From Calothrix anomala FACHB-343 (GTDB lineage: Bacteria; Cyanobacteriota; Cyanobacteriia; Cyanobacteriales; Nostocaceae), in NCBI RefSeq assembly GCF_014696435.1, contig NZ_JACJQG010000009.1, positions 1-64,000 of the forward strand: a stretch of 64,000 nucleotides of DNA, given 5' to 3'. Each line of letters begins with the position of its first letter. The first letter of the stretch is position 1. A program made the position numbers and the translations under genes. This document shows, in pieces, positions 1 to 8,839 of the stretch. Below the pieces are notes generated by a model. The model was not told the DNA's origin. It was given only the letters and a program-made list of their open reading frames with translations, and did no database searches.

Positions 1-28
1 TGCCCCCTGCCCCCTGCCCCCTGCCTCT
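1..28. repeat. Heptanucleotide tandem repeat (TGCCCCC-type)
   Basis: About four consecutive TGCCCCC units run into the 3' end of the receiver gene and continue beyond the left edge of the window. Short tandem repeats of this type are common between genes in heterocystous cyanobacteria. A related CTGCC-rich repeat lies inside the coding sequence at 3811-3910. Confidence 0.8.
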
Positions 29-403
29 TCACCATCCCAAAGCCGTGGAAATCTGCCCAGCTAATTCTAGCGGATTGAATGGTTTTGCGATCGCGGTTGC
101 CATGCCCATCTGTGCGTAGCGGCGACGATCTGCAGCTTGGATTTTGGCGGTTAATAAAATTACGGGGATGTTTTTTGTGGCGGGATTTGCTTGTAATTTT
201 TCAAAGGTGGCGATTCCATCCATATCGGGCATCATCACATCGAGTAAAATTACATCTGGTTGCCAAGCTTCGGCTTTGATGATGCCTTCTTTACCTGAAC
301 TGACTGTCATCACTTCCCAAGCGGCGACGGTTTCTAGGCAAATTTTGGCAACTTCTTGAATATATTCTTCGTTATCAACCACGAGAATTCGCTTCTGTGT
401 CAT
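29..403 (-). CDS. CheY-like single-domain response regulator
   Basis: A stand-alone receiver domain of about 124 residues with no output domain. It should take phosphate from a histidine kinase and act through protein contacts. The acidic pocket is the Asp of VVDNEEY, the phospho-acceptor is the Asp of VILLDVMMPDMDG, and the conserved Thr (LLTAK) and Lys (IAKPFNP) are present. The start is placed at the ATG at 401-403, which has AGAAGG 8-10 nt upstream; a GTG three codons earlier is possible. It overlaps the 3' end of the hybrid regulator by about 29 nt, so the two are probably translationally coupled and this protein is a likely partner of that kinase. The partnership is inferred from position. 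Confidence 0.9.
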   Translation of the reverse strand: MTQKRILVVDNEEYIQEVAKICLETVAAWEVMTVSSGKEGIIKAEAWQPDVILLDVMMPDMDGIATFEKLQANPATKNIPVILLTAKIQAADRRRYAQMGMATAIAKPFNPLELAGQISTALGW

Positions 404-3400
404 TGCTACCACCTTCTTGTTGATTCTTGGTCATTCTTTGAAGTAGCTCTATTACGCGGTGTTCAAATTCTTGGGTTGTCACTCTTCCTTTGGTTAAAAA
501 TTCTGTGTGTCCTAATTTGAGTCTATTACGTTCTGACTCATCTAAATCTTTGGCTGAGTAAACTACTACAGGGGTGCTACAGAGTTGATTGTGTTTTTTT
601 AACCAGTCTACTACAGCAAATCCATCGCTTTCTGGCAAAATTAAATCGAGAATTAATAAATCGGGATTTACTTGCTGGCTGAGGTGAATGGCTTCTCTGC
701 CGGTTTGGGCGAGGAAGGTTTCAATATCGTGTCGCTCAAATACGGTAATTAGGAGTTGCGCTAAATCGCGATCGTCTTCGACAATTAATATGCGCACTCG
801 TTTGGAAGATTTCGCTACTACTTGTCTGAGCGATTGCAATAAGTAATTTTCGGGGACTGGTTTACTTACCCAATCAGCAAAGTCTACATTAGATTGACTG
901 TTAACGCTGGGTTTGTAAACGCTACAAATCACAATCGGAATATCTTTGGTATCTTGGCGTTCTTTTAATACTGCCATTGTTTCCCATCCATTCATTCCCG
1001 GCATTAATAAATCTAGTAAAATCACATCTGGATGTTCGCTAGCGGCTAAAGCGATCGCTTCTTCGCCTGTAGTAACTGTTACCACTCGGTAACCGCCTGT
1101 TTCTAGTAATTTTTGCAGTTCTTTACTAATTAAGGGATCGTCATCGCACACTAAAACCAATGGTGCGTAATGATTTATCACCTCTGAATGTTGATGTGGG
1201 GGGAATGTTTCGCTTGTTTCGGGCGATCGCTCTATGGGAATGGCAAAGTAAAATGTACTACCTTGCTCTAAGGTACTTTCCACCCAAATCCGCCCGCCAT
1301 GCTGTTGGACGATGCTTTGGCAAATGGCTAAACCTAAGCCTGTACCGTCATGGTTGCGGGAATCGGAGGAGTCAACTTGTTGAAAGCGCTCAAAAATACT
1401 ATCTAGTTTATCTTCGGGAATGCCCCGTCCGGTATCTTTGACGGTGAAAATCACTTCATTTTCTTCTTGGGTGGCTACTAACCACACCGTTGAGCCTGGG
1501 GTGGAGAATTTAATGGCGTTACTGAGTAAGTTGGTGAGGGTTTGCACAATTCTGTCGGGATCGATCCACAACTCCAAAGATAAGCTGGAAATCGACAATT
1601 TTACCCCGGCTCTCTCGGCTAAGGGTTGCATAATATTCACTGCTGACTCAATCAAATCTGCAATATTGCAGACTTCACGCTCCATTTTCACCCTCCCAGA
1701 CTCGATGCGCTCAATATCTAAGATGTCGTTAATTAAGCGAACTAAACGATCCGTGCTGTCGGTAGCAATTTGTAGCAGGCGTTTTCCTTGCTCGGATGTG
1801 GGTGGGAGTAAACCACTGGTAAGCATTCCCAGGGAACCATGAATTGAAGTTAAGGGTGTACGCAGTTCGTGACTGACAACGGAGACGAATTCATCCTTCA
1901 TCCGTTCGATTTGCTTGCGCTCTGTAATATCCCGGAGTATCACCGTATAATATACTTCGTCTCCATGCGCTAATTTAGATATGGAAGCTTCCGCCGGAAA
2001 TTCCGTACCATCGCGCCGCCTGCCAAAGATTTCTCGCCGTTCTCCCATTCGCCGCGCTAAGTTGGGAGATGTACCAAAGTCAGCGACATGGTGACGATGA
2101 ACTTGAGCAAAGCGTAAGGGTAAGAGTAAATCTAGAGGTTGTCCGATTGCATCTTGGGCTGTGTAGCCAAAAATCTTTTCGGCTCCTTGGTTAAATAAGG
2201 TGATTTTTTGCTGGGAATCGATGGAAATAATCGCATCGTCAGCAATATCTAAAATCCGCGCAAATTTGGCTTGGGAGATGCGCAATTGTTCTTGAATTTT
2301 TTGGCGTTCGTCTAATTCTGACTGTAATTTGCGATTTAAGCTAATTAACTCGGCGGTACGTTCGGCGACGCGCAATTCTAATTCGCTGTTGGCTTTATGT
2401 AAGAATTCTTCGGTTTGTTTGCGTTTGGTAATATCCCGGACGATAAATTGGGAAGCGCCTTGATTTTGGTAACTACAAGGAGCGGCGGCGATTTCTAAAG
2501 CGATCGCATTTCCATCTAACTGCACAAATTGCGCTTCATGTAAAGGAATTTCCTGTTTATATTCCTTCAACAAATGGAAACTTTCCCCTATTGCTTCTTG
2601 GGAATAGGGGTGAACAAAATCCAGAATTGATTTACCAACTAATTCTGTCGGTGCTTTAGCGCCAAATAACTTGACTGCGGCACTATTGGCAAAGATAAAA
2701 TAACCGTCCCGTTCAATAAAAATCGCTTCCGGGCACAATTCTACTAGCTGTTGATAGCTGCGCTGACTTTGTTGCAAAGCAATTTGTGCTAATTGGCGAT
2801 CGCGTTGGTTGCGTAATGCCATAATCCCATAAGCTACGTCTGTGGCTAGTGCTTCGAGTAATTGCACTTCATCGCTATCAAAGGAATCTGGTTCAGCAGC
2901 GTAAATGAGCAATACCCCAAATACTTGATTATCTGTAATTAATGGTAATGCGATCGCAGAAGCATAACCTTGTTTTGTTGCCTGACACCGCCACACTTCA
3001 AAATCGGGGTTTGTTAATATATTTTGAATAATCGTCGTCTGTCTAGTGCGAATCGCTGTACCTGCGGGGACTCTACCTTCGACTGTATCCGCCCAAGTTA
3101 AATTGAGCGATTGCAAATATCCAGCTTCATAACCAGCTTGGGCGACAGGGCGAATCGTTTTTTGAGCGTCATCTTCCGCAAAACCCACCCAAGCCAAACG
3201 ATAACCGCCCACCTCCACAATCATTTGGCAAATTCTCTGCAGCAGTTCCAATTCATCCTTGGCACGTACCAGCACTTGCGAGCAATTAGTCAAAGCCTGT
3301 AACGTGCGATTTACCCGACGAATTTCTGTCTCGGTTTTTCTATACTCTGTAATGTCGCGGGTAATTGCTAGATGTAACATTTCTCCCGCAACTTCGCATT

Positions 3401-5777
3401 TACCCTCAGTTTCGCAAGGTAAAGGTACACCGTGAGTTTCCATCCAGCGCCGATTACCTTTACAAGTAACTATCTCAAATTGCAGAGTCCCTTTATTGCC
3501 TTGACAAATACTGTGATGAAATGAGCGAAATGCTACTGCATATTCTGGAGCTAACAGCGAATACACTGATTGCCCAATCAACGCTTCACTGCTTTCCGCC
3601 TCCAGCATCAAAATTCCTGCCGGGTTGATTTCCAATAAAGTGCCATCAACCGCAATAATTTTGACACATTCTGGCTCGGCTTCAAAAATCGCTCGCCAAC
3701 GATTATCTGGTTTGGGATGAGATAAGGCAGAAGGAATTTCTTCTACCTTTGAGTGACTGCGGCTCTCTTCAACTGCGCTCAGGGTGCGCCCCTTACCTAA
3801 AACCTGCTTCCTACCTTCATGCAATTCTTCCCTTCTGCCATCTGCCTCCTGCCTTCTACCTTCATGCAATTCTTCCCTTCTGCCATCTGCCTCCTGCCTT
3901 CTGCCTTCATCAAAAATCTGGCTATTCGTTACCCGACGCAATAATTTAATCCGCTCTAAGCGATTGAGAATCCGCGTTACCAATTCTGGCCCTACAATTG
4001 GCTTACTGACAAAATCATCAGCCCCAACACTAAATACTTGGTTGACGATTTCCGCATCGCTGTGAACTGTGAGGAATAATATCGGTAACTCGCTCCATCG
4101 GGAATCGTTGCGCACGACTTTGCAGATTTCAATGCCATTGGTGTGGGGCATTTGTACATCCAGAATCAGCAAATCGGGGGATACTGTTTGCAACGTTGTC
4201 CAAAATTGTCGGGGATCTTCTAAACCGATAACTTTTAAACCCCAAGGACTAAGTAAAGTTTGCAACAATGCCAAAATTTTGGGATCGTCATCTACGGCTA
4301 AAATTTTTGCTTCTGTGAGGGGCGCTTGTTGTAATACTTGGGTAATTGCTTCTAACACTTGCGCCGCCAGCATGGGCTTTTGCAAAAAGGTGTGTCCGCC
4401 GTTGCGTGCTAGTTGCAAGCGGTTACTAAAATCGCTCTGCTCTGTCAAAACTAACACTGGTATGGGCGGTTGCTGGCGAGAAAGTTCTGCGAGTAAATTC
4501 AAACTTGCTTCTTGATTCGCAGACACGCTAGGGTCGAGTAGTACAACGCTGGGGCGATCGCGGTAAATTATATGTTGAGCATTTTCGATATTAGTGGTGT
4601 TGATAAATTTCACATTGCTGTTAGCAGATTCTGCTGTGAGATTAGCGACTAAAGACTGTTCTTTATCCACCACTAACACTAATGCCCTGTCATCAGCCGT
4701 TGTTGCAGGTGTGGGTTCTGTTTCCTGCTGTTTACTCTCAATTTCTTGGCGTAATTGCTGTACCCAAGTTTTTAATTTACTTGTATCTGCTTGAGTTAAG
4801 GTTTTATCAGATTTCAGCAGTTGTTCAATTTTCCGCGCTACCTTGGAACCTAAAGGTAAACCAAAGGTAGCCAAGGAACCTGCTAAGGTATGGGCTTCTT
4901 GGGTAGCTTGCTGACGTAATTCTGGACTTAAAGATTTGTAGTTAACAGCTGCTGCTTGCTCTAATACTCCCACCTGTTCCCTAACTCTTTCTTGGAAACG
5001 TTGCCAAATTTCGGCGACGGCGGCGATTGTTTGTTGCTGTGTTTTTTGGCTGGGTTGGGTGGCTTTGCTACGTTCTAATTCGCTTTTATGGGGTTCCTCA
5101 ACCGCTTGGGGTTTGAGACGATAGCCAATTCCATAAACTGTTTCCACAAAATCGCTCGGCGCTCCCGCATTGCGTAATTTCATCCGCAAGCCTTTAATGT
5201 GGGTGCGTACAGCTTCTTCCCCTGGTGTATCTTCATAAGACCAGAGATGTTCTAAAATCATGCCACAACTAAATACGCGGCGGCTATTGCGCAAGAATAA
5301 TTCTAAGAGGGCGTATTCTTTGGGAGTTAATGACAGCAACTCGCCATTATAACTAACTTCACAACTACTAGGATCGAGGTGTAAATTCCCCCATTCCAAT
5401 ACTGGTTGAGTTGTTTTTCCGCCACGACGCAATAAAGCACGAACCCGTGCTACTAATTCTTCTTGATCGAATGGTTTAACTACATAGTCATCTGCACCCG
5501 CATCTAGCCCAATTGCTTTTTCGTGACTGCTATCGCACCCTGTCAATAATAAGACTGGCATTTGTAAGCCACGGGAGCGGATATGACGGCAAAGACTGAT
5601 ACCATCTAGCTTCGGCAGTAGGACATCTAATAAAATTAAATCGTAATCGTAGGTTTCGATTAAATCTTTACCAGCAATACCATCACTCGCTAGTTCGACT
5701 GCATAGTTTTGGGTAGTGAGAATTTCCCTGAGTACTGCTGCGAGTAACTCGTCATCCTCGACAACTAAAATTTTCAT
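375..5777 (-). CDS. Giant hybrid sensor histidine kinase with OmpR-type DNA-binding domain
   Basis: About 1,800 residues combining a kinase, a phosphorelay and a transcription factor. Domain order: receiver (1-120, acceptor in LILLDVLLPKLDG), OmpR/PhoB winged helix (125-230, ending in VYGIGYRLKP), Hpt-like segment (255-345, AHTLAGS), two receivers (370-490 and 495-620; the first has VVLLDPS), a low-complexity insert (about 625-680), PAS (690-810), GAF (815-985), PAS (1000-1115), coiled coil, PAS (1165-1285), HisKA (SHELRTPLTS), HATPase (DTGRGIP, GTGLGLAI) and two C-terminal receivers (1540-1660, 1670-1790). There is no membrane segment, so a cytoplasmic signal is expected, perhaps through GAF or PAS. 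The ATG at 5775-5777 (MKILVVEDDE) is preferred to a TTG three codons upstream. Domain boundaries are estimates. The signal and target genes are unknown. Confidence 0.93.
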   Translation of the reverse strand: MKILVVEDDELLAAVLREILTTQNYAVELASDGIAGKDLIETYDYDLILLDVLLPKLDGISLCRHIRSRGLQMPVLLLTGCDSSHEKAIGLDAGADDYVVKPFDQEELVARVRALLRRGGKTTQPVLEWGNLHLDPSSCEVSYNGELLSLTPKEYALLELFLRNSRRVFSCGMILEHLWSYEDTPGEEAVRTHIKGLRMKLRNAGAPSDFVETVYGIGYRLKPQAVEEPHKSELERSKATQPSQKTQQQTIAAVAEIWQRFQERVREQVGVLEQAAAVNYKSLSPELRQQATQEAHTLAGSLATFGLPLGSKVARKIEQLLKSDKTLTQADTSKLKTWVQQLRQEIESKQQETEPTPATTADDRALVLVVDKEQSLVANLTAESANSNVKFINTTNIENAQHIIYRDRPSVVLLDPSVSANQEASLNLLAELSRQQPPIPVLVLTEQSDFSNRLQLARNGGHTFLQKPMLAAQVLEAITQVLQQAPLTEAKILAVDDDPKILALLQTLLSPWGLKVIGLEDPRQFWTTLQTVSPDLLILDVQMPHTNGIEICKVVRNDSRWSELPILFLTVHSDAEIVNQVFSVGADDFVSKPIVGPELVTRILNRLERIKLLRRVTNSQIFDEGRRQEADGRREELHEGRRQEADGRREELHEGRKQVLGKGRTLSAVEESRSHSKVEEIPSALSHPKPDNRWRAIFEAEPECVKIIAVDGTLLEINPAGILMLEAESSEALIGQSVYSLLAPEYAVAFRSFHHSICQGNKGTLQFEIVTCKGNRRWMETHGVPLPCETEGKCEVAGEMLHLAITRDITEYRKTETEIRRVNRTLQALTNCSQVLVRAKDELELLQRICQMIVEVGGYRLAWVGFAEDDAQKTIRPVAQAGYEAGYLQSLNLTWADTVEGRVPAGTAIRTRQTTIIQNILTNPDFEVWRCQATKQGYASAIALPLITDNQVFGVLLIYAAEPDSFDSDEVQLLEALATDVAYGIMALRNQRDRQLAQIALQQSQRSYQQLVELCPEAIFIERDGYFIFANSAAVKLFGAKAPTELVGKSILDFVHPYSQEAIGESFHLLKEYKQEIPLHEAQFVQLDGNAIALEIAAAPCSYQNQGASQFIVRDITKRKQTEEFLHKANSELELRVAERTAELISLNRKLQSELDERQKIQEQLRISQAKFARILDIADDAIISIDSQQKITLFNQGAEKIFGYTAQDAIGQPLDLLLPLRFAQVHRHHVADFGTSPNLARRMGERREIFGRRRDGTEFPAEASISKLAHGDEVYYTVILRDITERKQIERMKDEFVSVVSHELRTPLTSIHGSLGMLTSGLLPPTSEQGKRLLQIATDSTDRLVRLINDILDIERIESGRVKMEREVCNIADLIESAVNIMQPLAERAGVKLSISSLSLELWIDPDRIVQTLTNLLSNAIKFSTPGSTVWLVATQEENEVIFTVKDTGRGIPEDKLDSIFERFQQVDSSDSRNHDGTGLGLAICQSIVQQHGGRIWVESTLEQGSTFYFAIPIERSPETSETFPPHQHSEVINHYAPLVLVCDDDPLISKELQKLLETGGYRVVTVTTGEEAIALAASEHPDVILLDLLMPGMNGWETMAVLKERQDTKDIPIVICSVYKPSVNSQSNVDFADWVSKPVPENYLLQSLRQVVAKSSKRVRILIVEDDRDLAQLLITVFERHDIETFLAQTGREAIHLSQQVNPDLLILDLILPESDGFAVVDWLKKHNQLCSTPVVVYSAKDLDESERNRLKLGHTEFLTKGRVTTQEFEHRVIELLQRMTKNQQEGGSNDTEANSRG
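3811..3910. repeat. 45-bp in-frame tandem repeat inside the hybrid kinase gene
   Basis: Two exact 45-bp units (3811-3855 and 3856-3900) are followed by the start of a third. They are built from CTGCCTT, CTGCCAT and CTGCCTC heptamers like those in intergenic repeats. 45 bp is 15 codons, so the frame is kept. The encoded protein is a charged, Arg/Glu-rich stretch (EGRRQEADGRREELH repeated) between the third receiver and the first PAS domain. Confidence 0.9.
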
Positions 5778-6029
5778 ATCAAACAATCGCTTAATATTCA
5801 GTGAAGTTTATAGATAACGAGCAGTAAAACCTTAAATTAAAATCAAAATTGCTGGTAATAATTTTTGACTTAAATGCATGTTAAATTATAAATCTTTAAA
5901 TTTTGACTTAAATTTAACAAATATCAATATTGTTACAAGTCTGGGGAATAGAGGACTAGTAACAGGTTAATTTTAGACTATTTATTTGTGAAGCTGCATA
6001 CAACACACCTTTCTTGAACGCAAAGGGAC

Positions 6030-6058
6030 GCTAAAGTTAGCGCATAGGCGCTTCGCCT
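6030..6058. repeat. Paired small hairpins, REP-like
   Basis: Two adjacent perfect inverted repeats, GCTAAAGTTAGC and AGGCGCTTCGCCT, sit in the spacer between the hybrid kinase start and the acyltransferase end. The rest of 5778-6121 is AT-rich with no convincing gene. It should contain the kinase promoter, which I cannot place. Confidence 0.5.
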
Positions 6059-6121
6059 TCCCGCAGGGTAGATAGGCAGAGTTTTTTGAGTTCTCTAAAA
6101 TAATTAAGGAAATCTTTAGAT

Positions 6122-6251
6122 TACAGCAATTTTCAGGTAAATAGACCACGCTGTAGGGGCACGGCACCAGTAAAATTATTGTATGTACCACAAGATTTTC
6201 GATGCCGTGCCCCTACCACAGATGTGGTTCAAATAGGTGAAAACTCCTGTA
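6122..6251. mobile_element. 130-bp MITE, family 1, copy A
   Basis: The element is bounded by TA at both ends. The outer arms (TACAGCAATTTTCA and its near-complement at the right) and the inner arms (GTAGGGGCACGGCA against TGCCGTGCCCCTAC) let it fold into one long hairpin. There is no coding capacity. Other copies are at 23534-23663, 26151-26280, 35371-35500 and 29078-29188 (inverted, truncated). Length and TA flanks are constant in the four full copies, which fits an IS630/Tc1-type non-autonomous element. Confidence 0.88.
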
Positions 6252-6259
6252 AAACAGAA

Positions 6260-7306
6260 TCAAGATGACTGATGATTTAGCAACTGATTGATTTGAATTT
6301 GTAATTTCTCCCGGAGTTTTTGCGCTTGTTGATATACGTTTGTGCGCTTTGTATGGGAATTAGCAAATTTATCTGTGGTTGCTAACGGTTCTAATGGTTG
6401 AATAAAGTAACGCAAGCGAGTTTTCATTGCCCATACACCCATTGAAGGAAAAAGAATTAATAGCAGCATCAATGGGGATAAAGGTAAAAATGGTAATTTA
6501 AATAAACGTTGCAATTTTTGCCAATTTATTGTTAAAGGATGTAAATATTCGTTACCAACACACAAGACTGGGAGAATGGGTACTTGATAGCGATCGCTCA
6601 ATTGCATAAAGCTAACATCAAATTTCTGCAATTGATAGCGTCTGCGCCAACCTTTTAATGGCCCCCGTAACCCTTCTGGTGCATACAGCAGGATTTTTCG
6701 TTGCTGTATGGCTGTTTCAAAAGCTTTAAATTCAGCGCGAACCCCTCCTAATACATTAGACCAACCAGCCGGTAACCACCAAACCATCCAAGGATGCTCA
6801 AATAAAGATATTCCGGCTAGGGGTTGTACTGTCCATCCTCGCTCTTGACTTAATAATTCTGCTAAGGTTAAAAAATCCCAGGGAAAACTCATTCCTGCAT
6901 GGTTCATCGCCACAATTAACGGCCCTGTTTGCGGTAAGTGTTCTAGTTGTTTTAACTCCCCTTGAAAATAATATTTCACAATGGGAGCAAGCACTTCTTT
7001 ACTAAAGGCTTTTTGATATTCAGGATTGAATTCATCAATGTTTTGTTTGGGCGCGCGACAACCTAAACGCAGCCAACGGATTAACAGCGCTAGATAAAAT
7101 CCCCCAGGTAATAAAAATAAGATATATTCCAGCCAGTTCCAGCCTTCTGGGTCTTGATGGTAATGTTGCCAATGACGGTTAAATAATATTAGCCAGCCTG
7201 GAGGATACCAGAGGCAAAACCAATCAAACCAGCTAAATTTATAGCCATTATCTGTGGCGATTTCTAGCGGTAAATTCAGTAAATTCTCAGAGCTTTGATT
7301 GGTCAC
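6260..7306 (-). CDS. PlsC-like lysophospholipid acyltransferase family protein
   Basis: 348 residues related to 1-acyl-glycerol-3-phosphate acyltransferases, which move fatty acyl groups onto lipid acceptors at the membrane. Hydrophobic segments lie near residues 75-90 and 270-290. The acyltransferase core has NHAGMSFPWD (the His box, with the Asp further away than in the classical HxxxxD motif) and APEGLRGP (the glycerol-phosphate-binding EGxR box). The start is GTG at 7304-7306; no in-frame ATG precedes the conserved region. It stands alone between repeat-rich spacers. The fold assignment is good, but the substrate is not determined and could be a sterol, carotenoid or glycolipid acceptor. 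Confidence 0.8.
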   Translation of the reverse strand: MTNQSSENLLNLPLEIATDNGYKFSWFDWFCLWYPPGWLILFNRHWQHYHQDPEGWNWLEYILFLLPGGFYLALLIRWLRLGCRAPKQNIDEFNPEYQKAFSKEVLAPIVKYYFQGELKQLEHLPQTGPLIVAMNHAGMSFPWDFLTLAELLSQERGWTVQPLAGISLFEHPWMVWWLPAGWSNVLGGVRAEFKAFETAIQQRKILLYAPEGLRGPLKGWRRRYQLQKFDVSFMQLSDRYQVPILPVLCVGNEYLHPLTINWQKLQRLFKLPFLPLSPLMLLLILFPSMGVWAMKTRLRYFIQPLEPLATTDKFANSHTKRTNVYQQAQKLREKLQIQINQLLNHQSS

Positions 7307-7403
7307 AATAACTGGATATTTTATATATTACTTTACTTATTTATCTATTATATAACACCAATTTTTTTGACCATAATATCAGCACTAAGTTAGAGATTTA
7401 TAT

Positions 7404-7431
7404 GTTGGGCATGGGGCATGGGGCATTGGGG
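7404..7431. repeat. GGGCATG/GGGCATT heptamer repeat
   Basis: Four tandem heptamers (GGGCATG and GGGCATT) just upstream of MITE family 2 copy 1. The same family occurs at 28558-28591, 32928-32968 and, on the opposite strand, at 19661-19712, 41094-41128 and 51203-51246. Confidence 0.8.
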
Positions 7432-7466
7432 GAGCCTGTTGATACTAAAGCGGGGCTACAGCCGAA

Positions 7467-7627
7467 GGGAGCATCCCAAATGTGCAAAAACGCCCTCACC
7501 CTATAAGGGTGGGGCTAGAAATACGAAGCCTGCCTTCGCAGGCTATCAAACTTTTAGCCTGCGAAGGCAGGCTTTGTTGTTATAGCAATACCCTTATAGG
7601 GTATTGCGTCAAAATTGGGATGCTCCC
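7467..7627. mobile_element. 161-bp MITE, family 2, copy 1 (perfect 8-bp target duplication)
   Basis: Terminal inverted repeats GGGAGCATCCCAA and TTGGGATGCTCCC enclose a central 16-bp inverted repeat (GCCTGCCTTCGCAGGC) and a second palindrome near the right end (ATACCCTTATAGGGTAT). The element is flanked on both sides by CAGCCGAA (7459-7466 and 7628-7635), a target-site duplication that proves insertion. No coding capacity. Other 161-bp copies are at 13005-13165 and 35847-36007. Confidence 0.93.
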
Positions 7628-7772
7628 CAGCCGAATTTCCCTTGATGATAAAGTGTAGAGATAAAATTAGCATTGGCGCGTGGGCATGAGCTAGCGAGTG
7701 AATTAATTATATAGATGTGCAAATTTATCTAAATTAGCTTGTTTATTAATTGTGATGCTTGCACAAGATTTC

Positions 7773-7930
7773 TATACTTGATTTACAATCTGTATACTTG
7801 ATTCGCGAATTAGAAAACTTGATTTACAATCTGTATACTTGATTTACGATTCGTATACTTGATTCGCGAATTAGAAAACTTGATTTACGATTCATTTACT
7901 TGATTTACAAGTCGCAAAACTTAATTTGCA
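7773..7930. repeat. Array of 20-21-bp degenerate repeats
   Basis: Eight consecutive units of 20 or 21 bp share the core ACTTGATT. Units start at 7773, 7793, 7814, 7834, 7854, 7875, 7895 and 7915. Units 1-3 and 4-6 form a 61-bp higher-order duplication. There is no open frame through the array. It lies in the 950-bp spacer between the divergent acyltransferase and TPR genes, about 330 bp upstream of the latter. A related array in the opposite orientation is at 28705-28935. Confidence 0.85.
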
Positions 7931-8256
7931 GTGGGATTTTCAATAAAAATGAAACTACTCTAGAATAGCGATCGCATTTGGGTTTTTAGCTAATTGTAAA
8001 GTTTTTACCCAAGTATTAATACTGAATTTTTGCGTTTTTATTAAACAGTTATTTTTCTCAATACCACGATAAATCATCAGTTATAGTCTACGTAAATATA
8101 CTTAATTTGTATAAGTTTGTCTATTTAGCGCTAGTTGCAAGCTACAAGCGAGGGAAATTTTTGCATAACCTCCAGCAACTCAGAGATATATAGGGGTGAA
8201 GCAAGTAAATTAACTTTAGAACTAGTTAAAAACTTAGTACTTTAGGAGAAATAGCA

Positions 8257-8763
8257 ATGAAAGGGTTAAAATTTGCCGTCGCTATAATTGCCTTAGCAAC
8301 ATTAACTCATGCTCCCAAAGCTGAAGCCACAAGCTTATTCAACAATCCCCAAACAGCAGCAGCAAAACTCATAGCACAAGTACCAGCAGAAAATAACGCT
8401 GAAGCTTCCCTCAAACGGGGAATTGAACGTTTAGACAAAGAAGACTATCAAGGTGCTGCAACTGAATTTAGCAATGTTTTGAAAATTGAACCGAACAATA
8501 TTTATGCTTATGTTGGTAGAGGTGCGGCGAGGATGTATCTCAACGAATACCAATTAGCAAAATCTGACTTTGACAGTGCTTTAAAGATTACGCCTGATAT
8601 TTCTTTAGCTTACTATTTTCGCGGTTTTACCAATTTGGCATTAAAAGATAAAGCCGCCGCACTCGCTGATTTACGCCAAGCATCTACTTTATTTAAACAA
8701 GAAAATAAATTAGATTTGGCGCAAAAAGCTGATAACGCCATTAAAGAAATTGAAGCTAGTTAA
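8257..8763 (+). CDS. Exported TPR-repeat protein
   Basis: 168 residues. An N-terminal signal peptide (MKGLKFAVAIIALATLTHAPKAEA) is followed by about three tetratricopeptide repeats, from near residue 48 (AEASLKRGIERLDKEDYQGA) to the C-terminus. TPR arrays are protein-binding scaffolds, so this is probably a periplasmic adaptor. The start has a strong Shine-Dalgarno sequence (TTAGGAGAA) 7-8 nt before the ATG. The TPR-CHAT gene follows after a 76-nt spacer filled by a heptamer repeat, and a functional link between the two is plausible. No specific partner can be named. Confidence 0.82.
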   Translation: MKGLKFAVAIIALATLTHAPKAEATSLFNNPQTAAAKLIAQVPAENNAEASLKRGIERLDKEDYQGAATEFSNVLKIEPNNIYAYVGRGAARMYLNEYQLAKSDFDSALKITPDISLAYYFRGFTNLALKDKAAALADLRQASTLFKQENKLDLAQKADNAIKEIEAS

Positions 8764-8801
8764 ATGTTAACTGTTGACTGTTGACTGTTGACTGTTGACT
8801 G
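8764..8801. repeat. TTGACTG heptamer repeat
   Basis: Five near-perfect TTGACTG units begin directly after the stop codon of the TPR gene. The unit also occurs at 27330-27385 and, as TTGACAG, at 27194-27255. Confidence 0.85.
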
Positions 8802-8839
8802 CATTTATTTAGGTTGTGGAGTATGCTGGAGAATTGGTG

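Noticed and set aside
3749-4065. Plus-strand open frames inside the hybrid kinase gene
   Set aside because: They are the antisense reading of the 45-bp repeats (repeated ILPFCHLPPAF-type residues) and have no independent start signal.
5982-6191. 69-codon open frame on the minus strand
   Set aside because: It is made of repeat DNA, including half of MITE copy A. Similar frames occur in the other MITE copies (23391-23579).
7759-7800. Replication origin iterons
   Set aside because: No replication initiator, DnaA-box cluster or partition gene is nearby, so an origin is not supported, although the 20-21-bp array has iteron-like spacing.
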